This document shows, piece by piece, positions 36,528 through 44,554 of a DNA stretch of 64,000 bases (its first letter is position 1; every line of letters starts with the position of its first letter). Source of the DNA: Natrinema sp. CBA1119 (GTDB taxonomy: Archaea > Halobacteriota > Halobacteria > Halobacteriales > Natrialbaceae); contig NZ_PDBS01000002.1 in assembly GCF_002572525.1 (NCBI RefSeq), positions 62,001 through 126,000 on the forward strand, written 5' to 3'. Made by a program: the position numbers and the translations under genes. The notes under the pieces are model-generated. The model had not been told where the DNA came from. It did no database searches and worked only from the letters and a program-made list of their open reading frames with translations.

Positions 36528-38675
36528 ATGTCACGAAACGATGACAACTCGACGATTTCGAGGCGAAACGTTCTCCGGTCATCCGCAGCGCTCTCCGTCG
36601 CTGGGCTCGCGCTTCCAGGGGCTGCTCAGGGGCAAGCCCTCCCCAGCGAGATCAGGTTCGGCGGTCGGATAAGCGGTTGGGTCGGGATCGCGCCCGACGC
36701 GATCGCCGACGAACGAAATCCAACCCTCACCCTCGTTCAGGGCGAAGAGTATACGGTAACATGGGAGAACCTCGACGGCGCACCGCACAACTTCAACATC
36801 GAAACCGAAGGTGGTGAGCAACTGTTCGGCCCGACCGAGATCGTCTCGGAGGTGGGCCAGACGCAGACGTTCGAGTTCACGGCCGAGGAGGGAATGGCCG
36901 AGTACTACTGCGGCCCGCACCCGGTTTCGATGCGGGGCGACATCACGTTCGCCGATGAGGCGCCTGCCGACGGTGCAGCGGAACAACCCGGACAGTACAT
37001 CGGTGTAGGGCCGACCGTCGGCCTCGAGACGGTCGCCGAAGGCCCCCTGACAGCGCCGACGAGTCTGACGGTCCCCGACGACGACTCCGACCGACGGTTC
37101 ATCACCGATCAGACGGGACAGATCTACGTCCACGGCCCCGACGGTCTGCAGGAAGAGCCGTTCCTCGACATCTCGGACCGGCTCGTCGAGTTCATGGAGT
37201 TCGACGAGCGCGGATTGCTCGGACTCGCGTTCCATCCGAACTTCGCCGAGAACGGCCGCTTCTACATCCGGTACAGCGCGCCGTTACAGGACGACATGCC
37301 CGACGATTACGACCACACGTTCGTCCTCGCGGAGTACCGGACCGCGAGCGATGCCAACGAGACGGCCGATCCCGAGTCGGAGCGCCGGCTCCTCGAGTTC
37401 GCGCAACCGCAGTTCAACCACAACTCCGGGTCGCTCGCGTTCGGTCCCGACGACTACCTCTACGTCGGCACCGGCGACGGCGGCGCGGCCAACGACGTCG
37501 GCCTCGGTCACGTCTCCGACTGGTACGAGGACAACGAAGGCGGCAACGGCCAGGACACCGAGGAGAACCTCCTCGGAAGCATCCTGCGGATCGATGTCGA
37601 TGCACAGTCGGAGGACCAACCGTACGGCATCCCCGACGACAATCCGCTCGTCGACATGGAGGGCCACCTCGACGAACAATACGCCTGGGGCTTTCGCAAC
37701 GTCTGGGGAATGTCGTTCACCCCGGACGGCGAACTGCTCGCTGCGGACGTCGGCCAGAATCTGATCGAGAGCGTCAACCACGTCCGGTCCGGCGGTAACT
37801 ACAGCTGGAACGTCAAGGAGGGGACCTACTGCTTCAGCACGGAAACGCCGAGGACGCCGCCGGACGAATGCCCGGATACCACCCCCGACGACGTCCGGGG
37901 CGGCGAAGAACTGCTGGATCCGGTACTCGAGTATCCCCATCGACTCGGGATCATCCAGTCTCCGCCCGACGCTTCCGACGACGGTGGCAATATGACCGCC
38001 AATGCGACCGACGACGGCGGCAATACGACCGGGAACATGACCGATACCGGTGGTGTTCCCACCGGTAACGCGACCGAAAACGGCGACACCGCTGGCAAAA
38101 CGGCGGCAAGCGGAACGCGCCAAAACGGCGGTGTCGTCAGCGACCAGATCGGCGTCTCCATCACCGGTGGCTACCTCTACGAGGGCGGCGCGATCAGCGA
38201 ACTTGAGGGCGCGTACGTCTTCGGCGACTGGAGCCTCGACGGCGAGAACCCGGGCACCGTCTTCCTCTCCCGTCCGCCGGAGGGCTGGCAGGAAGCCGGC
38301 GGGGGGGACCTCGAGGATCTGTTCCTCGATCCGCCGACGGACGAAGGAGAAGGCGGTAACGAAACCGGAGGCAACGAGACCGAAGGAGACGGTGGCGCCG
38401 CGCAGGAACCCCAGACTGGCCTCTGGCCGATCCAACAGATCCAGCTCCGGGGCGAAGCCGCACAGGACGGGCGACCGAGCGGCTTCGTGTACGCCTTCGG
38501 CGAGGGTGCCGACGGCGAAATATACGTTCTCACGACGACCACCCGGACGGTCGAGGGAGACGGAGCGGTCCACCAACTCGTCCCTGCCGAGGGCGAGGAA
38601 GGCGGTGGCGCAGCCGGCGACACCGCTGGTGGCGGAAACGAAACGGAAACCGGTGGTAACGAGACGGACGGATAA
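36528..38675 (+). CDS. Cupredoxin fused to PQQ-type glucose/sorbosone dehydrogenase, exported
   Basis: A 715-residue exported protein. Residues 1-37 form a Tat signal (SRRNVLRSSAALSVAGLAL) without a lipobox. Residues 40-142 are a cupredoxin domain with His87 (APHNFNI), Cys128, His131 and Met135 (CGPHPVSM). Residues about 155-680 form a six-bladed propeller of the glucose/sorbosone (GDH-B type) dehydrogenase family: DERGLLGLAFHPNFAENGRF, NHNSGSLAFGPDDYLYVGTGDGG, ENLLGSILRID, WGFRNVWGMSFTPDGEL, DVGQNLIESVN and GGYLYEG. A Gly/Asn/Thr-rich insert at about 516-555 and a similar C-terminal tail carry many N-x-T sequons. The fusion would let the cofactor pass electrons straight to the copper domain. 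The ATG at 36528 begins the Tat signal. Confidence 0.9.
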   Translation: MSRNDDNSTISRRNVLRSSAALSVAGLALPGAAQGQALPSEIRFGGRISGWVGIAPDAIADERNPTLTLVQGEEYTVTWENLDGAPHNFNIETEGGEQLFGPTEIVSEVGQTQTFEFTAEEGMAEYYCGPHPVSMRGDITFADEAPADGAAEQPGQYIGVGPTVGLETVAEGPLTAPTSLTVPDDDSDRRFITDQTGQIYVHGPDGLQEEPFLDISDRLVEFMEFDERGLLGLAFHPNFAENGRFYIRYSAPLQDDMPDDYDHTFVLAEYRTASDANETADPESERRLLEFAQPQFNHNSGSLAFGPDDYLYVGTGDGGAANDVGLGHVSDWYEDNEGGNGQDTEENLLGSILRIDVDAQSEDQPYGIPDDNPLVDMEGHLDEQYAWGFRNVWGMSFTPDGELLAADVGQNLIESVNHVRSGGNYSWNVKEGTYCFSTETPRTPPDECPDTTPDDVRGGEELLDPVLEYPHRLGIIQSPPDASDDGGNMTANATDDGGNTTGNMTDTGGVPTGNATENGDTAGKTAASGTRQNGGVVSDQIGVSITGGYLYEGGAISELEGAYVFGDWSLDGENPGTVFLSRPPEGWQEAGGGDLEDLFLDPPTDEGEGGNETGGNETEGDGGAAQEPQTGLWPIQQIQLRGEAAQDGRPSGFVYAFGEGADGEIYVLTTTTRTVEGDGAVHQLVPAEGEEGGGAAGDTAGGGNETETGGNETDG

Positions 38676-38689
38676 CTCGACCTTTTTCC

Positions 38690-38932
38690 TTCTTGAGTCG
38701 GCGCGTCGGAACGCGACGGCCGCTGCTCGCAGGTCCGACGCGAAAAATTCCGCCGACGGTTCGCGGTTTGGATGTGCTGCTCCTGCAGCGAGCAGACGGC
38801 GATCGTGTTGCCTTCTTCGTCGACCTGATTACCGCCGTCGGTGATAGCGACGTACTGTTCCCCTCGTTCGGATCGCACCAGCTCACGGGCGCGCCGGATA
38901 GATCGTTCGTCAGTGAATGGTTCAACGTGCAT
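38690..38932 (-). CDS. Possible small gene convergent with the dehydrogenase (3' end unclear)
   Basis: From the ATG at 38932 the frame gives HVEPFTDERSIRRARELVRS and EQYVAITDGGNQVDEEGNTI, which has haloarchaeal coding character (acidic, no membrane part). After about 70 codons it becomes basic and reads on as antisense of the dehydrogenase to 38177, so the true end was probably lost by a frameshift. I mark only the convincing part. Confidence 0.35.
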
Positions 38933-39129
38933 GGAGTTTCTAAAATAACACATAATAACCATGATCACGAAAATACTGCTTCTTCCACTACGCCACTCAC
39001 CGTAGCGCTCTGATATAGGGCGATAAGCATTGCTATCGCCGGGGATCTTGCGGTATCCATTGAGTTAGTGCGTTTTAATCGCCGAGAAATACAGTGACAA
39101 AAGTCACACAGAATATTCCCCTTTGCGGT

Positions 39130-39208
39130 TGCCTCCTCACTCCTCTCGAAAAGTAGCCTCGATAAGCCGCCGCTGTCACGTGGTTCTTCTCTTAGTTAAA
39201 GACGGATG
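39130..39208 (-). repeat. Solo end of the IS4-type element
   Basis: Matches 33470-33553 (start region of the transposase plus right inverted repeat) with scattered differences, and ends CTTAGTTAAAGACGGATG at the 12-bp direct repeat. Confidence 0.8.
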
Positions 39209-39220
39209 ATCCAAGGGCCT
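39209..39220. repeat. 12-bp direct repeat, right copy
   Basis: ATCCAAGGGCCT, identical to 32684-32695. Confidence 0.85.
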
Positions 39221-39247
39221 TTACCCATAGCCCATGAATAGCCATTT

Positions 39248-39448
39248 ATGTCATTAAATTATCTTACTAACAAAGTTTCGATTAAATGGGTAGCTGTCGC
39301 CGCCATTTTGTTTGTGAGCTTGGTATACGCATTATCTACGGGGAACGTCCTGGCTTGGACATTTGGTGTTGTAGAGGTAGTGGTTATATCAGGACTCGTT
39401 GTATTAATATATAAACTTCAAGAGAACGGGAATAATAATCATGATTGA
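39248..39448 (+). CDS. Small two-span membrane protein
   Basis: A 66-residue protein: a short charged start, two hydrophobic segments (WVAVAAILFVSLVYALS, 14-30, and WTFGVVEVVVISGLVVLIY, 37-55) and a polar Asn-rich tail. No family is recognised. It lies just outside the composite unit; the insertion separated it from whatever lay upstream. The composition makes it plausible as a real gene. Confidence 0.5.
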   Translation: MSLNYLTNKVSIKWVAVAAILFVSLVYALSTGNVLAWTFGVVEVVVISGLVVLIYKLQENGNNNHD

Positions 39449-39505
39449 GAAAAAGGTAGGTTAGCCCCTGGCAGCGAGTGGATCAACATTCTCAGATGTG
39501 CTTGT

Positions 39506-40258
39506 TTATGCCGTGCGGTGTTCGATGGGCGACTGTAATTTATGGGCAACCTCCGGCGGTACAACAATTCGACGTGGGCCTTGGATGTATTGATTATCTG
39601 GCTGGGCGTAGCTGAGTTTCACTACTACGACGTCCCCAAACTGCCGGGTCGAAACAGCTTCAATTACTGCGAGGTCGATTGTCTGTTCCGGCTCATAGAG
39701 GTATATTATCTGTTCTCCATAATCAAGTGCACCGACGGATTGGAGGAACGAAGCGAGGACGAGCGCGACGAGCGCAAGCGGAAGCAACAGCGCAGCCAGC
39801 CCAGTAAAGGGACCAGCACCGACGGCCAGCAGCTCATTTTGTGAAACATATCGACCGATACCCATCAGCATACCGATGATCACCCCCATTACGACTGTGC
39901 CGACGGCAGCGTCCATTGCCCTGTCTAGACTCGTTTCTGACGGTACATTGATGGGGAGCTGGCGTGTGATCCGCTTGAGGTGTCGTTCGGTATCGCTCGA
40001 GGCAGCTAGTGCGAGAACAGTCGCGGCAAGCGCGATGATGAGGGCGATAACGACGGCTCGACCAAATCCGCCAGCGACCTCACCGGCCATCCTATACAGT
40101 CGCCAGCAGATGACGGTAACGATCGCGGCGAAGAAGGTACCAACACCGAACGCCCATAGGAGTCGAACGGTACGTGAGGTGCTGGCATCCCACCGCCACT
40201 GGATCGTCGTCTCATCTGCAGTTCCGTCCCTAGTAATGTTGACTTCGTCATCGGCCAT
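39506..40258 (-). CDS. Membrane protein with C-terminal PH-like domain (unknown)
   Basis: A 250-residue protein. Hydrophobic segments lie at about 35-58, 67-86, 119-135 and 152-180. The C-terminal 75 residues (GEQIIYLYEPEQTIDLAVIE, ARRIVVPPEV-like strands) have the alternating pattern of bacterial-PH-type domains that often follow membrane pairs. The ATG at 40258 (MADDEVNITRDG) was chosen over the upstream in-frame extension. Function unknown. Confidence 0.6.
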   Translation of the reverse strand: MADDEVNITRDGTADETTIQWRWDASTSRTVRLLWAFGVGTFFAAIVTVICWRLYRMAGEVAGGFGRAVVIALIIALAATVLALAASSDTERHLKRITRQLPINVPSETSLDRAMDAAVGTVVMGVIIGMLMGIGRYVSQNELLAVGAGPFTGLAALLLPLALVALVLASFLQSVGALDYGEQIIYLYEPEQTIDLAVIEAVSTRQFGDVVVVKLSYAQPDNQYIQGPRRIVVPPEVAHKLQSPIEHRTA

Positions 40259-40705
40259 AGTCAAATTCGAAATCTCTCGTGTAAAGACCGTTCGATGTCT
40301 CCCTGATTGGCCCTGTTGAATCACCGTGAGGCAGTGGATTTCACTGTTTGATGGCACTTTTTGAGTTAGCAGCTAGACCTTCCATCACAACACCGCTGGT
40401 TGAGTACTTGTTGATACTGCTACCCGCTCAGTGTGCTGTTCATCGTTGTGAGTAGTGTCCTGTTTGTCAGAAATTCTATCTATTCGTCAAATCAGCGCGT
40501 CGTCCGATTATCTTGTTAGCAGAACAATTTAAATCGGTCAGTAAGAAGATGATTTGTGCATAATTGTAGGAATCTACAAACAAGAAGACGGATTTAACTA
40601 TAGGTTCAATAAACATCAATTTGGGGCTCAGCTACCCGGAGTCGTCCTTCCAGGTAGCAGACTGCCTCAAATGGTCGCCTCACCCGAGAATTGTTCTGAA
40701 AGTTT
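40259..40705. other. Intergenic stretch, no gene seen
   Basis: An AT-rich gap between the membrane protein and dsbB, with no coding frame or repeat that I could support. Confidence 0.4.
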
Positions 40706-41149
40706 TCACGCGTTTGTCGTATCTGTACGTGCAGTCTCGCTCGCACCGAATACAGTAATCGTCACAAACAGAAAACCAAGCAGTGACAGATTCGGAATCG
40801 ATAGTCCAACGACCGGAGCCTGCCACTGCACTATTGCACAGGACCCACTGAACGAACACGAGTCGGTCGTTACCTGCAGAATAGAATGATACGCCGCAAT
40901 GCCACCCCCGAGAACTGACAGTGGGAGAACAGTCCGCCAGATGTCTGGCCTTCGTTCAAGCGTCGCAACGCCGAGCACAACCACCAGAGGATACATTAAG
41001 ATTCGCTGATACCAGCACAGCTCACAGGGGAGTAACTCGAGTTCAAGACTGAAATAGAGGCTTCCAGCAGTTGCAACAGTAGCGATGAGCGTTCCACTTG
41101 CAAGCCAGAGCTGTATATTGTCTACTCGGTCAGGGATTGGAGATTGCAT
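40706..41149 (-). CDS. dsbB: DsbB-family disulfide bond formation protein
   Basis: A 147-residue membrane protein with four hydrophobic segments. The first periplasmic-type Cys pair C42-E-L-C45 is in the DsbB signature (LPCELCWYQRILMYPL) and the second pair is C98 and C104 (SCSFSGSCAIVQW). It reoxidises its DsbA partner and hands electrons to quinone. The ATG at 41149 overlaps the 3' end of the dsbA-like gene by 20 bp, so the two are one transcription unit. It has normal length for the BdbC/DsbB family. Confidence 0.9.
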   Translation of the reverse strand: MQSPIPDRVDNIQLWLASGTLIATVATAGSLYFSLELELLPCELCWYQRILMYPLVVVLGVATLERRPDIWRTVLPLSVLGGGIAAYHSILQVTTDSCSFSGSCAIVQWQAPVVGLSIPNLSLLGFLFVTITVFGASETARTDTTNA

Positions 41150-42068
41150 TTTCAATAAGTTCTCGGACTGGATCTTGGCCCGGAGTAGCTATTTCTCCGT
41201 CGATGATGAGTGCTGGTGTTCCTCTAATACCTGCCTCCATAGCTGCGGATTCCGTTTCCCGGAGTGCACCCCTATATCGATTTTCTTGGACTGCTGTTTG
41301 CACAATACTTGAATCTGACATACCGGCTTCGCGGGCGAACTCTGTCAGTCGGTTTGCGGTTGCCCACTGCTGACTTTCTGGCGGTTGGTTTTCGAATACG
41401 TAATCGTGATAATCGAGGTACGATTCAGGCTCGTTGTTGTAGACTGCCAGTCCTGCGTGACCGGCATTCGGGGCATCTGCTCCTAAGAATGCTTGACCAT
41501 TGAAATACGAAAGATTGCGGTAGACAATTGCAAGATCGCTTGGTTCAACGTAGTCTCGAATCAGCTCCTTGAGCATGCCAGTGCTAAACTGCGCGCAGAA
41601 CGGGCATTTGTAACTGCCGTAGTAGGTGATAGTCGTCCCAGCATCCTCGGCCCCGATTGTCGCATACTTGTACTCGTCGACTGAATTCACCTTGTTGTCC
41701 ACTTCGCCGTTGGACTGGGAGTTTAGGTATGCGCTAGCACTAGCAATTCCACCTGCTATCGAAGTAGCACCCGCGAGGAGAAAATATCGTCGAGGGAGGC
41801 CTGCCACGGCAGCTCCAACACCCTGGCTGGAGAGCCGGTCCGAGAACGTTATTGAGTCGACAGCTGAGTCTGCCTGCTTGCGATCCACTCGCCGCAGGTC
41901 GTCAGGGTGGGCTGTGAGCCAGTGTTTGAACAGCACATGTTTAGAGACATCGTCGTTTAACTGTTCGTTACAATAATGACATGCGTGATGTTGATCCCAT
42001 GTGTGGTCTCGTACAGCACTGGCTGACGGAAATTGTTCCGCACAGAGGGGGCAGGTTTTTGATGGCAT
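41130..42068 (-). CDS. dsbA: DsbA-like thioredoxin-fold protein with N-terminal zinc fingers
   Basis: A 312-residue protein. Residues 6-27 (CPLCAEQFPSASAVRDHTWD QHH) and 30-53 (CHYCNEQLNDDVSKHVLFKHW..H) are two C2H2-type zinc-finger-like segments. A hydrophobic segment (YFLLAGATSIAGGIASASAY, 95-114) follows, then a DsbA-type thioredoxin domain with active site C155-P-F-C158 and a helical insert, ending GTPALIIDGEIATPG (the cis-Pro loop). The zinc fingers would lie inside the cell and the thioredoxin domain outside, as an anchored oxidase. The ATG at 42068 was chosen as the start of the finger domain. It is coupled to dsbB; likely targets include the Cys-containing exported copper proteins on this replicon (inference). 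Confidence 0.85.
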   Translation of the reverse strand: MPSKTCPLCAEQFPSASAVRDHTWDQHHACHYCNEQLNDDVSKHVLFKHWLTAHPDDLRRVDRKQADSAVDSITFSDRLSSQGVGAAVAGLPRRYFLLAGATSIAGGIASASAYLNSQSNGEVDNKVNSVDEYKYATIGAEDAGTTITYYGSYKCPFCAQFSTGMLKELIRDYVEPSDLAIVYRNLSYFNGQAFLGADAPNAGHAGLAVYNNEPESYLDYHDYVFENQPPESQQWATANRLTEFAREAGMSDSSIVQTAVQENRYRGALRETESAAMEAGIRGTPALIIDGEIATPGQDPVRELIENAISNP

Positions 42069-42144
42069 GAGATCTATATTAGCGATACTAGCTGATATCT
42101 CATCCAAATTTGTTTCGGTTTGAGTAACATCACTGAAGAATTCT

Positions 42145-42240
42145 CAAACCCAGCCACTCTCTAACGCTGGTTCGACTTCCTACTCACGAGTTATGGAAGT
42201 GGCCGACATGCATTTTGAGGGTGTAAAACCACTTTTCGAT
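42145..42240 (-). pseudogene. IS6-family transposase fragment, inverted
   Basis: The complement reads IEKWFYTLKMHVGHFHNS, stop, VGSRTSVREWL, the C-terminal part of the same IS6 transposase as 4121-4286. It starts exactly at the left end of the ISH8-like element copy 2 and fades near 42145. Confidence 0.75.
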
Positions 42241-43661
42241 CTGTCCTGTTTCGAGTATTTAAATCTGATGTGAGTTCGTTAGCCCTGAGCAATGGGTACA
42301 GAGATCGACAGCGTTTCTCCATCAACTGTTGGAGCCGAGTTTTACTCGCTGCTCGACGCAGTCGACAGCGAGTTCATTGCCGACGACTTCGAAATCGGAA
42401 CACACACTGCTAGACACGATTTTGACAACCACCTCAAAGTCGCCATTTTTGAGGGTGTTCACCCATCCGATTCACTTGCCGAACTCGCCGAGAAAACAGC
42501 TGTCTACGACGAATTGGCGTACATGGCTGGCTCGACATTTTCGAGGTTGACGAACGACCGCGACTATCGCGCGGTCGTTCGTCTGTTCCTAGAGTTGCTT
42601 CATTCACCACAGCTCTATCACCAACGCAGTGTTCAACGAAAACGACTTGACTGGCTTGATCGTGCCGTTGTAGCAACTGACGCAACTAATCTCCCCCTGA
42701 CTAGGTCAGTTGCAGTTCCAAGCGAACGCCATGACACCGACATTCTGCATGAGATTGATCCCGATGAGAAAGGGCTCCATCTCAATCTTTCCGCGCGTGT
42801 CGATGGCGACGCCAAGCACCCGCTTGGCGTCACCATCACGCCAGGCGTAATGCGTGAACCAACCCAGTTCGACCATCTCCAAAGCGATGTCGAGGTCTTT
42901 GCAGACCTCGACTCGCCAATCCACGTTTTCGACCGCGGCTACCTTGATTATGACCGGTTCTGTGAACTCAAAGAGTATGAAACGGACTTCATCTGTCTCC
43001 TCCAAGCAGACGCTCGTGTCGACGTCCTGGAACACATCCAGGACGTCGAGATTACCGACGAGCAGGGGACACGAGTTCTCCGTGATGAACTGATTGAGCT
43101 TGCCGAGACTGGCGAACAATTCCGCCGCGTCGTCTTCGAAGATATTGATGGCGAGGAACTCGCGTACCTGACGACGTTGTCGTCAGCGTACGCGCCTGTT
43201 GAAGTGATGAGCATCTACACGCTTCGCACAATGATCGAGATCCTCTTCCGAGAACTCAAGCAGTACACAAATATCGGGAACTTCCACTCTCGGTCATTGA
43301 ATGGCGTTCTCTTCGAGATTTTCTGTACATTGATCGGGTACGTGTTGATCGAATGGTTCCGGCAACGCCACCCACTGCGGGGTGGCGTGCCGGAAGCGAT
43401 CCGCACGATCCGGACACGGTGGAACACAACGTTGCGAACCTATGGCTAAATCCGTCTCACGATGACTGGAGCGCCGCCGCTATGAGCGGCGGCACTCCTC
43501 AGTCCATATGTTTTACGTCTACATCTAGTGGATAGTTCAAGTTGAACGCTCTCTCTCGGCTATTCCCTTGAGAATAGTGTACTATTCAAGCATAGGTGCA
43601 GTCTTCCGACGAATTCTGTTGGTCGGTTGCTCGGTGACTTTATCAACTCGAAACGGGACAG
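42241..43661 (+). mobile_element. ISH8-like IS4-family insertion sequence (copy 2)
   Basis: A 1,421-bp element with inverted repeats CTGTCCTGTTTCGAGT (left) and the complement of CTGTCCCGTTTCGAGT (right). Both flanks are the C-terminal portion of the IS6 transposase in opposite orientations, each starting ATCGAAAAGTGG away from the IS, so there is no ordinary target duplication. Confidence 0.85.
42292..43449 (+). CDS. ISH8-like IS4-family transposase (copy 2)
   Basis: A 385-residue DDE transposase, uninterrupted. It has ATDATNLPL (first Asp), HVFDRGYLDYDRF (second Asp) and YTLRTMIEILFRELKQY (Glu). It is collinear with 2696-3898 but lacks about 15 N-terminal residues and differs at many positions, so the two copies are related but not recent duplicates. 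The ATG at 42292 is the first in the element. Confidence 0.88.
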   Translation: MGTEIDSVSPSTVGAEFYSLLDAVDSEFIADDFEIGTHTARHDFDNHLKVAIFEGVHPSDSLAELAEKTAVYDELAYMAGSTFSRLTNDRDYRAVVRLFLELLHSPQLYHQRSVQRKRLDWLDRAVVATDATNLPLTRSVAVPSERHDTDILHEIDPDEKGLHLNLSARVDGDAKHPLGVTITPGVMREPTQFDHLQSDVEVFADLDSPIHVFDRGYLDYDRFCELKEYETDFICLLQADARVDVLEHIQDVEITDEQGTRVLRDELIELAETGEQFRRVVFEDIDGEELAYLTTLSSAYAPVEVMSIYTLRTMIEILFRELKQYTNIGNFHSRSLNGVLFEIFCTLIGYVLIEWFRQRHPLRGGVPEAIRTIRTRWNTTLRTYG

Positions 43662-43843
43662 ATCGAAAAGTGGTTTCACACCCTCAAAATGCGTATCGGC
43701 CGCTTCCATAATTCATGGGTGGGCAGTCGGGCGAGCGTCCGAGAGTGGCTTGAACAGTTTGTGCATTACTACAGTCACCAGAGACCGCATCAGGCTCTCG
43801 ATGGAAACGTACCAGTCGAGGAGGTGCAGAACTAGACAGTGCC
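43662..43843 (+). pseudogene. IS6-family transposase C-terminal fragment
   Basis: ATCGAAAAGTGG opens the fragment and translation gives EKWFHTLKMRIGRFHNSWVG to EVQN with the stop near 43832. It ends in the IS6 right inverted repeat (AACTAGACAGTGCC). The N-terminal half is not present in this window next to it. Confidence 0.8.
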
Positions 43844-44009
43844 CTTTAGTGGAATCCCGATAGCGGAAGGATATTCCTGTTAGGTGATGAGTACAGGCCC
43901 TTTTCTGACTCCACTTCTGGGGGCATTTCGGACGGTATGGATTAACTCAATTGTAAGTAAATGTCTTGGGTATCGGCGAGATAGCCTTTTAAGCTTTCAA
44001 TGAATATAG

Positions 44010-44468
44010 ATGACAATGGCTGCCGAAGACGAAAAGGGGAGAACGACGATAGAGATTCTGTTGATCGAACCTAATCCGGGAGATGAACGTCTTTTTGCGG
44101 AAACATTTGAAGATGCAGAAATTGCCAATATCGCGCACACTGTCTCTAACGGTGATGAAACGCTCAATTTCTTGCAGCAGCAAGATGGACATGCTAATAA
44201 CTCCTCTCCCGATCTTATCCTCCTTGAACCTCGCTTACCGGGAAAGAGTGGTTTAGAAGTATTATCTGAGCTAAATGATGATCCGGTATTATGCGAGATA
44301 CCCGTTGTGGTTCTCACTACTTCGGATTTCGGTGAAGATATCATCAAGGAAAACGATATTAATACTGACCATCATATTCGAAAACCCGATGAACCTGACG
44401 ACTTTGCTCGATTTATTCAGGATATCGAGAAATTTTGGCTCTCTATTAACAAGCAGGAAGCGACCTGA
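44010..44468 (+). CDS. Stand-alone receiver-domain protein lacking the phospho-acceptor Asp
   Basis: A 152-residue CheY-like receiver. The fold pattern is clear: EILLIEPNPGDERLF (15-29), SPDLILLEPRLPGKSGLEVL (66-85), IPVVVLTTS (97-105) and the conserved Lys125 (IRKPDEPD). The phospho-acceptor Asp expected in L-D-x-x-L-P is Glu73, and the acidic pocket Asp pair is Glu20-Pro21. It is therefore a pseudo-receiver, possibly locked in an active-like state. There is no output domain. It resembles the short receiver proteins common in haloarchaea that pair with separate kinases; no kinase is nearby. An ATG at 44016 is an alternative start. Confidence 0.85.
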   Translation: MTMAAEDEKGRTTIEILLIEPNPGDERLFAETFEDAEIANIAHTVSNGDETLNFLQQQDGHANNSSPDLILLEPRLPGKSGLEVLSELNDDPVLCEIPVVVLTTSDFGEDIIKENDINTDHHIRKPDEPDDFARFIQDIEKFWLSINKQEAT

Positions 44469-44554
44469 TCGTATTTATGTCTTAGCGGCAATCTCGGGAT
44501 CACTGAAACTATGTGACGTTGCGCGACTCGTCTCTGAGAAAGCAACAGAGGTAA

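Larger units (their letters stand above)
32696..39208. mobile_element. IS-bounded composite unit carrying cupredoxin and sugar dehydrogenase genes
   Basis: The ends are inverted repeats CATTCGTCTTTAGCTAAG (left) and the complement of CATCCGTCTTTAACTAAG (right), flanked by a perfect 12-bp direct repeat. The left end belongs to a defective IS4-type element (32696-33553); the right end is a solo 79-bp end of the same IS (39130-39208). The cargo is a cupredoxin gene, an IS1595 relic, a universal-stress-protein relic and the cupredoxin-dehydrogenase gene. The target duplication at the outer boundaries means the whole unit, or an ancestor of it, inserted as one piece. Confidence 0.7.

Noticed and set aside
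37284-38576. A 430-codon minus-strand frame opposite the dehydrogenase
   Set aside because: It is antisense to clear propeller motifs and has no known domain.
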